DNA from: JBGVMW01 sp045122835 | Lineage (GTDB): Bacteria; Bacillota; Clostridia; Lachnospirales; Lachnospiraceae | DNA: 23,747 nucleotides | Assembly (NCBI GenBank): GCA_045122835.1 | Contig: JBGVIB010000107.1 | Coordinates: 1 to 23,747, forward strand | Direction of reading: 5' to 3' | Part shown: positions 15,149-22,151 of the stretch, one piece after another | Layout of the letters: each line of letters begins with the position of its first letter | Position numbering within the stretch: position 1 is the first letter of the stretch | The notes under the pieces: generated by a model | Seen by the model: only the letters and a program-made list of their open reading frames with translations | Databases searched by the model: none | Told to the model about the DNA's origin: nothing | Program-made: the position numbers and the translations under genes

Positions 15149-15170
15149 GTAATGTGGTATAAGAAAGACA

Positions 15171-16268
15171 TTAATTTTCAAATACAGGAAAACCAGCTTC
15201 AGATAAAACCTCAGTTGCTTTGTGAAGGGTAACTTCATCATAAAATTCTAACTGTAAAATACCGTCCATTCCTTCTCTGTTATGAAGAATACCAAGGTTT
15301 TTTAAATTCAATGCATGTTCTGCAAGAATGGATGTGATAGTTGAAATCTCACCTACCCGGTCAGTTAAATCGCATTGTATCGCGTAAAAACTGTGAATGG
15401 CACCCTTTTTCGCATCACTCAGATTGTTGCGGTATGTGCGGGCAGAGGAGAAGAAGTCGATAATGGCTTGTTCGTCCTGGTTATCAATCTGTTCCCGCAT
15501 GGTCTGTAAAATAGAAATATAGCTGTCTAACAATTGTAGAACAGCGTCGCGGTTGGCAAGGCAAATATTCTGCCACATAATAGGGGAGGAGGAGGCAATT
15601 CTGGTGATATCCTTAAAACCGCCTGCGGCAACTCGCTTCATATGTTCCGCTGCTGAGTCATTAGCTGCCACTAAATTGACCAGGGCGCTGGCTGCAATAT
15701 GTGGAAGGTGGCTGATACCTGCAGTAACAAAGTCATGTTCTTCATAATTAAGTACTAACGGAATGGCACCAAGGGAAGCAACAAAGGTGGTGTAACGTTC
15801 CAACATGTCTTTGCTGGTATCTGCTTCTGGTGTTAATATGTAATAGGCATTTTCAAATAATGTATCCGTAGCGTTTTGATAGCCGGATTTTTCGGATCCA
15901 GCCATTGGGTGTGCTCCAATAAAATAAGATCCAAGACCAGCTTGTTTAATTTCTTTATGAATTACATTTTTTACGCTTCCCACGTCTGTTAAAATGCAAT
16001 CCGGTTTGATATAAGACTTAATGTAAGGGAGAAAGTCTTTGGCAAAGCTGACTGGCGTACACAGATATAAGTAATTACATTCGCCAAAACGTTTGTCATC
16101 CGGGCTGTTGCAGAAGGCGGTCAGCGTGCCATCTTCTATGGCAAGGTTTAATCCATTTGTATCAATATCATAGGCATAAATTGTGGCATCAGGATACGCT
16201 TTTCTTATGTGTTTGGCGAGAGAACCGCCGATAAGTCCGAAACCAAAAAAGCCTGCTTTTATTGTCAT
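15171..16268 (-). CDS. tyrA: Prephenate dehydrogenase with C-terminal ACT domain
   Basis: The 365-residue enzyme would oxidatively decarboxylate prephenate to 4-hydroxyphenylpyruvate in tyrosine synthesis. The N-terminus carries the dinucleotide fold GFFGFGLIGGSLAKHI. The catalytic histidine is in the conserved GAHPMAGSEKSGY, and the helical dimerisation half includes TAGISHLPHIAASALV. The last 75 residues form an ACT domain (LTDRVGEISTITSILAEHAL), which usually mediates feedback inhibition by tyrosine. The start is supported by GGAGGA (minus strand, 16281-16276), 7 bases upstream. It is transcribed towards the EAL gene and away from the aspartate kinase gene, alone, without the neighbouring aro genes often found with it. 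Confidence 0.95.
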   Translation of the reverse strand: MTIKAGFFGFGLIGGSLAKHIRKAYPDATIYAYDIDTNGLNLAIEDGTLTAFCNSPDDKRFGECNYLYLCTPVSFAKDFLPYIKSYIKPDCILTDVGSVKNVIHKEIKQAGLGSYFIGAHPMAGSEKSGYQNATDTLFENAYYILTPEADTSKDMLERYTTFVASLGAIPLVLNYEEHDFVTAGISHLPHIAASALVNLVAANDSAAEHMKRVAAGGFKDITRIASSSPIMWQNICLANRDAVLQLLDSYISILQTMREQIDNQDEQAIIDFFSSARTYRNNLSDAKKGAIHSFYAIQCDLTDRVGEISTITSILAEHALNLKNLGILHNREGMDGILQLEFYDEVTLHKATEVLSEAGFPVFEN

Positions 16269-16366
16269 GAGTTTGTCCTCCGTACTGAAATGTTTGCTTT
16301 CTTCATTTTATCCGTATTAGCAGTTTGTGTCAATAAAAAGGTGAGGATGGCATTAGTGACGATAGA

Positions 16367-16447
16367 TTGACTATTTTCTTGTAAAAAATTATCTAAATGT
16401 TACAAAAATGAAAAAAGACTTGATTATCTGGCGGAAACGTGGTTTCC
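16367..16447 (+). promoter_or_regulatory. Candidate promoter and palindrome before the aspartate kinase gene
   Basis: TTGACT (16367-16372) and TATCTA (16390-16395) are 17 bases apart. Further on, GGAAAC-GTG-GTTTCC (16433-16447) is a perfect 15-base inverted repeat directly before a -10-like TATTAT (16448-16453). It could be an operator in a second promoter. No lysine riboswitch is recognisable in the 230-base divergent gap. Confidence 0.35.
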
Positions 16448-16508
16448 TATTATAAGATGGCATGATTTTAAAATCCATCATATTTGAGTAAACGGAGAGA
16501 TGAATGTT

Positions 16509-17828
16509 ATGAAAAAAGTAGTAAAGTTTGGAGGCAGCTCTTTAGCTAGCGCAGAACAGTTCAAGAAGGTAAAAAACATTATTTGTGCTGATGAGGACAG
16601 AAAATATGTGGTTCCTTCTGCACCAGGTAAACGTTTTTCTTCTGATACAAAAGTAACAGATATGTTGCTTCAGTGTTATAAACTGGCAGAAGAAGGAAAA
16701 GATTACAGCAGTAATTTAGTTGCAATTAAGAACAGATATGATGAGATTATTAAAGGACTTGAACTGGATTTATCATTAGAAGATGAATTCAAGATTGTTG
16801 ATGAGAATTTCGCAAAGAAAGCTGGTATTGATTATGCAGCTTCCCGTGGAGAATACTTAAATGGTATCATTATGGCAGAGTATTTAGGTTATGAATTTAT
16901 TGACTCTGCAACTGTAATTTTCTTCAAAGAAGACGGTACATTCAATGCAGATAAGACAAATGAAATCTTAAGTGCAAAATTAAAAGGAATTGAAAGAGCA
17001 GTTATTCCTGGTTTCTATGGTGCATATGATAATGGAGTTGTAAAGACATTTTCCCGTGGTGGTTCTGATGTTACAGGTTCTATCGTGGCAAAGGCAGTAA
17101 AAGCGAACCTTTACGAGAACTGGACAGATGTTTCCGGTATGTTAGTGGCAGACCCTAGAATTATCAATAACCCGGAAGTGATCCATACAATTACTTACAG
17201 AGAGTTAAGAGAGTTGTCTTATATGGGTGCTTCTGTACTTCATGAAGATGCAGTATTCCCTGTTCGTAAGGAGGGTATTCCGATTAATATCCGCAATACA
17301 AATGCACCGGAAGATCCAGGTACTATGATTGTGGAAAGCACATGCCGTATTCCAGAGTATACCATCACTGGTATTGCAGGTAAAAGGGGATTCGTATCGG
17401 TCAACATTGAAAAAGATATGATGAATGCTGAGATTGGATTTGGAAGAAAAGTACTACAGGCATTTGAAGAAAATGGTATTTCCTTTGAGCATGTGCCATC
17501 TGGTATTGATACAATGACTGTATTTGTTCACCAGGACGAATTTCAGGAGAAAGAGCAGAATGTAATGGCAGATATTCATCGCCTTGCACAGCCGGATTCC
17601 ATTGAATTAGAATCGGATCTTTCTTTAATCGCTGTGGTAGGGCGTGGAATGAAATCTACAAGAGGTACAGCTGGCAGAATCTTTGCAGCACTTGCTCATG
17701 CAAAGGTCAATGTTAAGATGATTGACCAGGGTTCTAGTGAGTTAAATATTATCATTGGTGTAAAGAACACAGATTTTGAAACTGCAATTCGCGCAATTTA
17801 TGATATCTTTGTTACAGCACAGCTGTAA
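16509..17828 (+). CDS. lysC: Aspartate kinase with ACT domains
   Basis: This 439-residue monofunctional enzyme would phosphorylate L-aspartate, the first step to lysine, methionine and threonine. The N-terminal KVVKFGGSSLASAEQFKKV is the ATP/aspartate-binding signature, and GGSDVTGSIVAKAV and ANLYENWTDVSGMLVADPRI are the conserved kinase-core motifs. The C-terminal third holds two ACT repeats (for example GMKSTRGTAGRIFAALAHAK and SELNIIIGV), which give amino-acid feedback control. The start at 16509 is chosen because the protein family begins MKKVVKFGG; an ATG at 16500 lies only 2 bases after GGAG. The next unit was once a methionine-type gene (metY), which fits a shared aspartate-family theme. 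Confidence 0.94.
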   Translation: MKKVVKFGGSSLASAEQFKKVKNIICADEDRKYVVPSAPGKRFSSDTKVTDMLLQCYKLAEEGKDYSSNLVAIKNRYDEIIKGLELDLSLEDEFKIVDENFAKKAGIDYAASRGEYLNGIIMAEYLGYEFIDSATVIFFKEDGTFNADKTNEILSAKLKGIERAVIPGFYGAYDNGVVKTFSRGGSDVTGSIVAKAVKANLYENWTDVSGMLVADPRIINNPEVIHTITYRELRELSYMGASVLHEDAVFPVRKEGIPINIRNTNAPEDPGTMIVESTCRIPEYTITGIAGKRGFVSVNIEKDMMNAEIGFGRKVLQAFEENGISFEHVPSGIDTMTVFVHQDEFQEKEQNVMADIHRLAQPDSIELESDLSLIAVVGRGMKSTRGTAGRIFAALAHAKVNVKMIDQGSSELNIIIGVKNTDFETAIRAIYDIFVTAQL

Positions 17829-17851
17829 AAATAACCGCATAGTAATAAGAG

Positions 17852-17884
17852 AAAAGCCAGAATATAAAGAGTATTCTGGCTTTT
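17852..17884. terminator. Terminator 1 after the aspartate kinase gene
   Basis: AAAAGCCAGAATA pairs perfectly with TATTCTGGCTTTT around TAAAGAG, 24 bases after the stop codon. Confidence 0.92.
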
Positions 17885-17963
17885 CTATATTTGAAGGATA
17901 TGATGTGGCAAAGGGGTGTCTGATAGGGGCCAGGAATAAGACATTTACGATTGATTGAACTGG

Positions 17964-18007
17964 ACAGCTGGTTATAGGTAAAATTTATAACCAGCTGTTT
18001 GTTTTTT
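17964..18007 (+). terminator. Terminator 2 before the metY remnant
   Basis: ACAGCTGGTTATA (17964-17976) pairs perfectly with TATAACCAGCTGT (17986-17998), followed by TTGTTTTTT. The 79 bases between it and terminator 1 hold no recognisable gene. Either it is a backup terminator, or the segment is a short independent transcript. Confidence 0.88.
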
Positions 18008-18010
18008 CGA

Positions 18011-18039
18011 TTAACACTTTGGGTAAAATATCCTATAAT
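18011..18039 (+). promoter_or_regulatory. Promoter of the sulfur-assimilation island
   Basis: TTAACA (18011-18016) and TATAAT (18034-18039) are 17 bases apart. The short leader to the ATG at 18115 shows no S-box or T-box features that I recognise. Confidence 0.65.
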
Positions 18040-18114
18040 AAGACTATAACATATATAACTAGTAGGAATTAAGGTAATTGAAAAGAATATGGCGTAACAA
18101 AATGGAGGAGAACC

Positions 18115-18336
18115 ATGAAATTTAATACAGCTTTGTTACATAACAGTTTTTGTGGTGACAAAAATACTGGTGCCACGTTGACACCAATTTATCAATCCAG
18201 TGCCTTTGAACAAAGTACGGCAGAGCAGTTAGCAAAGGTATTTGCCAACAAGGCGCCGGGATTTTCCTACACCCGTATCAGTAATCCTACAGTTGATGCA
18301 TTCGAAAAGCGAATGACATTGTTAGAGGGAGGAATT
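18115..18336 (+). pseudogene. metY: O-acetylhomoserine sulfhydrylase, N-terminal 74 residues only
   Basis: The start is intact (GGAGGAG ribosome site). The sequence has NTALLHNSFCGDKNTGAT, TPIYQSSAFEQSTAEQLAKV and FSYTRISNPTVDAFEKRM, then LLEGG: the N-terminus of a PLP-dependent Cys/Met metabolism enzyme of the MetY type. The family is about 425 residues long, and the PLP-lysine half is entirely missing. Right after LEGG the frame continues, without a stop, into the sulfur-carrier gene. GAGGGAGG at 18325-18332 serves both as the metY codons for EGG and as the carrier's ribosome site, which suggests a deletion between two copies of this short sequence. The product cannot be catalytic. Confidence 0.88.
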
Positions 18337-18342
18337 GTGAAA

Positions 18343-18561
18343 ATGAAACTTACAGTTGCAGGTGAAAAGAAAGAATATGAGGGAGGCTTAAAATTAACAG
18401 AATTATTTGAAATTGAGCAGGTGGAGACACCACAGTATGTTACTGTTTCTATTAATGATGAATTTGTAAAATCAGAGGATGTGCCAAATGCAGTATTAAA
18501 AGAAGATGATGTTGTAGAATTTTTATATTTCATGGGAGGTGGTAGCAATGGCAATGACTGA
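18343..18561 (+). CDS. ThiS/MoaD-like sulfur carrier protein (HcyS-like)
   Basis: This 72-residue beta-grasp protein starts at ATG 18343 behind GAGGGAGG. Its family end is a Gly-Gly that is adenylated and then thiocarboxylated; here the end reads FMGGGSNGND, so the Gly-Gly carries a short tail. In the Wolinella succinogenes HcyS-HcyF-HcyD-MetY system and the Mycobacterium CysO-Mec system, a JAMM protease acts on the carrier C-terminus. The neighbours here are the same kinds of gene, so this was probably a carrier for homocysteine or cysteine synthesis. The frame is also open from the metY remnant, so a 148-residue fusion protein may be made as well. The end overlaps the E1 gene by 14 bases. 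Confidence 0.82.
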   Translation: MKLTVAGEKKEYEGGLKLTELFEIEQVETPQYVTVSINDEFVKSEDVPNAVLKEDDVVEFLYFMGGGSNGND

Positions 18562-19357
18562 TGAACAGTTAGAACGTTATTCACGTCATATTATTTTGAA
18601 AGAAGTAGGCGTGAAAGGACAGAAAAAACTTTTAGATGCGAAAGTGTTAATTATTGGTGCCGGAGGATTAGGCGCACCGGCAGCTATGTATTTAGCAGCA
18701 GCAGGAGTTGGTACCATTGGTATTGCTGATGCTGACGAAGTTGATTTATCAAATCTCCAGAGACAGATTATCCATGGAACAGCAGATGTAGGAAAAGCAA
18801 AGGTAAAATCAGCAGAAGAAACCATGAACAGCATGAATCCGGATGTTAAGGTGAATACCTATCGTACCTTTGTTACTTCTGAGAATATCATGGATTTAAT
18901 TAAGGATTATGATTTTGTCGTTGATGGTACAGATAATTTCCCGGCAAAATTCCTAATTAACGATGCCTGCGTTATGGCAGGAAAGCCTTTCAGCCATGCA
19001 GGAATCATCCGTTTCAAGGGACAGTTAATGACCTATGTGCCGGGGCAGGGTCCTTGCTATCGATGCATTTTCAAGGATCCGCCACCAAAGGATGCAGTAC
19101 CAACCTGTAAGCAGGCAGGTGTTATTGGTGCAATGGGCGGTGTAATTGGAAGCTTACAGGCTATGGAAGCTATTAAATATATTTTAGGTGTTGGAGACTT
19201 ATTAACAGGATACCTTCTGACTTATGATGCAATTAAGCAGGAATTCCGTAAAGTGAAGCTGCCTAATCATGTAGCAGATTGTAAGATATGCGGAGATAAT
19301 CCAACTATCCACGAATTAATTGATTATGAGCAGGTTGTTTGTGAAGATAAACACTAA
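18548..19357 (+). CDS. ThiF/MoeB-type E1-like adenylyltransferase (HcyF-like)
   Basis: The 269-residue enzyme activates the carrier's C-terminal glycine with ATP. It has EQLERYSRHIILKEVG, the nucleotide loop IGAGGLGAPAAMYLAAAGVG, the conserved arginine in LSNLQRQIIH, VDGTDNFPAKFLIND, and two C-x-x-C zinc pairs (CYRC and CKIC). The length is normal for MoeB/ThiF and I see no lesion. ATG 18548 is the start, 7 bases after GGAGGT (18535-18540), and that ribosome site is itself the coding sequence of the carrier's Gly-Gly. Gene order (metY, carrier, E1, JAMM) favours an HcyF role over thiamine or molybdopterin synthesis. Confidence 0.92.
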   Translation: MAMTDEQLERYSRHIILKEVGVKGQKKLLDAKVLIIGAGGLGAPAAMYLAAAGVGTIGIADADEVDLSNLQRQIIHGTADVGKAKVKSAEETMNSMNPDVKVNTYRTFVTSENIMDLIKDYDFVVDGTDNFPAKFLINDACVMAGKPFSHAGIIRFKGQLMTYVPGQGPCYRCIFKDPPPKDAVPTCKQAGVIGAMGGVIGSLQAMEAIKYILGVGDLLTGYLLTYDAIKQEFRKVKLPNHVADCKICGDNPTIHELIDYEQVVCEDKH

Positions 19358-19386
19358 CATAAGTTTATCATAACAGGAGGAACATC

Positions 19387-19671
19387 ATGGTTGTATTGAA
19401 TAAAAGTGATTATGAAAAAATCCTGGCTCATTGCCAGAAAAACGTTCCAAACGAAGCGTGTGGCCTGTTAGGCGGTTACATAGAAGACGATAAAAAAGTA
19501 ATAACAGATGTGTATCTTCTTACCAACATTGATGCAAGTCCGGAGCATTTTAGTCTGAGTCCGGAGGAGCAGCTGCAGGTAATGAAAGACATCCGCAGTA
19601 AAAAGAATGTGCTGATTGGAAATTTTCATTCCCATCCGGCATCACCATCCAGACCTTCACAGGAGGATATT
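19387..19671 (+). pseudogene. JAMM metalloprotease (HcyD/Mec-like), C-terminally truncated
   Basis: The 95 codons hold a JAMM (Mov34/MPN) domain start: the acidic residue E23 in NEACGLLGG and the full zinc motif H81-S-H83-P, S91, D94. The protein breaks directly after D94-I95; usual members have about 50 more residues, including strands that support the metal site. The frame then runs on as the sulfate-binding protein. In the known HcyS and CysO systems this enzyme trims or cleaves the carrier's C-terminus. Although every ligand is present, folding is doubtful, so I call it broken. The start follows ACAGGAGGAAC, a strong ribosome site. Confidence 0.85.
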
Positions 19672-20085
19672 ATGAAAAAGAAAAATTATTTATGGAAAAG
19701 ATTTGGGGCAACTGCCCTTTCACTGGCAACAGTTGTAGCTTTAGCAGGATGTGGTGGTTCCGATAAGGGAGCAACCAGTGGTGGAGATGCAAAGAATACC
19801 ATTGAAATTACCAATGTATCTTATGATCCAACCAGAGAATTGTATGAAAGTTATAATGAAATCTTTGCAAAATATTGGAAAGAAAAAACAGGGCAGGAGG
19901 TAACTGTAGTGCAGTCCCATGGCGGTTCCGGCAAGCAGGCCCGCTCTGTGTTAGAAGGAAATGAAGCTGATGTGGTAACATTGGCATTAGCAGATGATAT
20001 TAATGCTTTGGTAGATGGTAATCTGATGGATGCAGAATGGCAGAATCAGTTTGAAAATAATAGCTGCCCATATACTTCAACAATT
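19672..20085 (+). pseudogene. sbp: Sulfate-binding lipoprotein, N-terminal part only
   Basis: ATG 19672 has its own AGGAGG (19661-19666), which is also JAMM coding sequence. A lipoprotein signal peptide follows (basic start, LATVVALAGCGG with lipobox LAGC), then the conserved beginning of periplasmic sulfate-binding proteins: NVSYDPTRELYESYNEIF, VTVVQSHGGSGKQARSVLEG and ADVVTLALADDINAL. After FENNSCPYTSTI the family continues for some 200 residues, but here the sequence switches to cysD and ends at TGA 20092-20094. The permease and ATPase genes (cysT, cysW, cysA) expected next are missing. The remnant would be a lipid-anchored fragment unable to bind sulfate. Confidence 0.85.
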
Positions 20086-20667
20086 TTATCCTGAGAAGCC
20101 GCCATTTCCATTTTTACATATTGATACCACATGGAAGTTCCATGAAATGATTGAATTTCGTGATGCGGTGGCAAAGAAATATGGTCTGGAAAAGAACGTG
20201 TTTTCTCTTTCCGTAATGAAGCACAGGCATGGGATCCGAAGAGTCAGAGACCGGAGATGTGGAAGTTATACAATACACAGATTCACAAGGGCGAAAGTAT
20301 CCGTGTATTCCCAATTTCAAATTGGACAGAAAAGGATATCTGGCAGTATATCAGACGGGAAAATATTGACATTGTGCCATTATATTTTGCAAAGGAGCGC
20401 CCGGTAATTGAGCGTGATGGAAACATTATCATGGTAGATGATGACCGTTTAAAGCTTCGTGAGGGAGAAAAAATCGAGCAGCGCAAAGTCAGATTCCGTA
20501 CATTGGGATGCTATCCATTGACAGGTGCGTTCCCATCAGAAGCTGTTACTTTAGATGAAATTATTGAAGAAACATTAAGTGCCGTTTCCTCTGAACGTAC
20601 TTCCCGTGTGATTGATAACGAAGCAGCAGGAAGTATGGAACGTAGAAAAAGGGAGGGATATTTCTAA
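20083..20667 (+). pseudogene. cysD: Sulfate adenylyltransferase small subunit, two lesions
   Basis: Homology begins at FYPEKPPFPFLHIDTTWKF (20084 on), missing the N-terminal PP-loop SGGKDS. It runs to KKYGLE at about 20193 and then jumps by a frameshifting deletion to KERVFSFRNEAQAWDP (20191 on), which continues to the normal end (SMERRKREGYF). The lost middle includes the G-A-R-R-D-E-E-K-S-R region. About 195 codons of roughly 300 remain in two frames. Neither ATP binding nor sulfate adenylylation can be expected. The second part could be translated from ATG 20257. The stop overlaps the cysN start by one base. Confidence 0.85.
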
Positions 20668-21723
20668 TGAAAGGATTATTAAAGTTTATTACCTGCGGAA
20701 GTGTGGATGATGGAAAATCTACATTGATTGGTCATATTTTATATGATGCAAAACTGCTTTACGCAGATCAGGAGCAGGCATTAGAGTTAGATAGTAAAGT
20801 AGGAAGTCGTGCCGGAGCCATTGATTATTCTCTTTTGCTGGATGGTTTAATGGGAATTCGTCACTTTGTATTTGCTATCAATAAGATGGACTTAGAAAAA
20901 TATTCAGAAGACCGTTACCATGAGATAGAAAAAGAGTTGCAGGAGTTGATTGATGAACTTTCATTAGAGGATGTGGCAATGATTCCATTGTCTGCTACAG
21001 AAGGTGATAATGTAACAGAAAAATCTCCAAATATGCCATGGCATAAGGGAAAAGCATTGCTACCTTATTTAGAGGAAGTAGATGTGGTCAATAAATCAGA
21101 AACAGGATTTGTATTTCCAATACAGCGTGTCTGCCGTCCAAACCATACTTTCCGTGGTTTTGCCGGTCAGATTGAAGCAGGCAGAAGTCAGCTTACTCTG
21201 GATGGATGACAAGGAATTTGTACCAGGCGGGGAATTCTTAATTAAGGCAGGCACAAAATTAATTCCTGGTGTACTGACAGAGATTCAGTATAAAATTGAC
21301 GTCAACACAGGAGAGCATTTGCAGGCTGATCGTTTACAGAAGAATGAAATTGCAAGATGTAATCTTGTGTTATCACAGCCTATCGTATTGGATAAATTCC
21401 ATAGCCATAAAGCTTTAGGTGAATTAATTGTAATTGACCGTGTTACCAATATGACATCTGCTTGTGGTGTGGTAGAAACTATCATAGATGGAGATAAGGA
21501 TGAGTTCCTGTTCCGTAAAGATGATACAGCACTACAGGGAAATCTGTTCACTGAATATCTGTACAATACCCTGACAGATAACATTAATAAGAAGGCAGTG
21601 AATAATGAGACAGAACTGACAGCATTACAGGCAGAATACCAGACAGCAGAGTATAGTGAATTATTGAATAAATGGAGTCAGTTCCAGACCTACCGTAAGA
21701 TTGTGTTTCACAGCAAATGGTAG
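20667..21723 (+). pseudogene. cysN: Sulfate adenylyltransferase GTPase subunit, two internal deletions
   Basis: The start is intact with P-loop CGSVDDGKSTLIGHIL. At 20845-20852 LLLDGLM continues directly as GIRHFVFAINKMDL: an in-frame deletion that removed the switch regions and the D-x-x-G motif (family DTPGHEEYTRN), while NKMD remains. At about 21180 GQIEAG runs out of frame and ends at TGA 21207-21209; the true frame resumes at 21184 as EVSLLWMDDKEFVPGG and goes on to SACGVVETI. The last 75 residues, to TYRKIVFHSKW, are not ones I recognise as CysN. As a GTPase it would be inactive. Each break lies at a short repeated sequence (TTTAATG; GCAG/GAAG). Confidence 0.88.
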
Positions 21724-21753
21724 GATAGGAAGTTACTGATTGCATATTTGAAG

Positions 21754-21787
21754 AAAACCTTGGCGTAGAGATGCGCTGAGGTTTTTT
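21754..21787 (+). terminator. Terminator at the end of the sulfur island
   Basis: AAAACCT ... AGGTTTT, with an inner GGCG/CGCT-type pairing, is followed by a T6 run. Confidence 0.75.
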
Positions 21788-21823
21788 ATATACTCGTAGT
21801 ATAAAGATAGCCCTATTGGATGA

Positions 21824-22069
21824 AGTATTGCGTTAGGATATGCAATAGGAGAATATTCAGCAGATTACATAGAGATTTACAAGAAAGCAGATAGTGCTAT
21901 GTATAAAAATAAGTCCGAGATCAAAAAAAACATCCGGAGTTATGTGGAAGATAGCTTGACATCTGGGTATTTTCAAACTATACTCAAAACGAATGGAAAA
22001 ACAAGGATTGAAAGTACAAAAACGAGGAAAGGAAATGCAGACTGCCCTGGTGTACTGGCACGTTCATAA
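21824..22069 (+). pseudogene. GGDEF (diguanylate cyclase) domain, C-terminal fragment
   Basis: IALGYAIGEYSADYIEIYKK and ADSAMYKNKSEIKK are the typical end of a GGDEF domain (S-x-G-x-A ... IYKKADxAMYxxK). A stop codon precedes it in frame and there is no start or ribosome site, so only the last 35 or so residues of the domain survive. The frame runs on to 22069, but that tail overlaps the gltX promoter and leader and is probably not protein-derived. It is unrelated in frame or sequence to the degenerate GGDEF domain of the EAL protein at 13118. Confidence 0.65.
21956..21984 (+). promoter_or_regulatory. gltX promoter
   Basis: TTGACA (21956-21961) and TATACT (21979-21984) with a 17-base spacer form a near-consensus promoter inside the GGDEF remnant. 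Transcription would start near 21991, giving a leader of about 160 bases before gltX. Confidence 0.8.
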
Positions 22070-22140
22070 TGGCCCTAACGGTGTCAGTAAACTGGCTTTC
22101 AATCAAAAAAGGGCAGTGCCGTGAATGAAACGGTATGCAT
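22035..22140 (+). ncRNA. Structured gltX leader with alternative pairings and a small upstream frame
   Basis: Stems visible by eye: ATGCA (22035) / TGCAT (22136); ACTGCCCT (22041-22048) / AGGGCAGT (22110-22117); ACTGGCAC-GTT (22054-22064) / AAC-G-GTGTCAGT (22077-22088); TGCCGT (22118) / ACGGTA (22130). The loop GCCCT (22072-22076) could also pair with AGGGC at 22110, and GGCAC with GTGCC, so competing folds exist. A 29-codon frame (22035-22124, MQTALVYWHVHNGPNGVSKL and on) with GAGGA upstream covers the same bases. No T-box or known riboswitch core was recognised. Confidence 0.45.
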
Positions 22141-22151
22141 GGGAAACATAA

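Noticed and set aside
16269..16508. Lysine riboswitch before the aspartate kinase gene
   Set aside because: I could not find the conserved lysine-box junction sequences, and the gap is too AT-rich and short on the plus side.
17776..17958. Small gene overlapping the end of the aspartate kinase gene
   Set aside because: It spans terminator 1 and has no ribosome site; the residues encoded by the hairpin are not protein-like.
18040..18114. S-box or T-box leader for the sulfur island
   Set aside because: The leader is only about 70 bases long and lacks the GC-rich core elements of either class.
22035..22151. T-box leader for gltX
   Set aside because: No AGGGTGG-N-ACCGCG-type antiterminator sequence and no following terminator; the leader is also too short for stem I.
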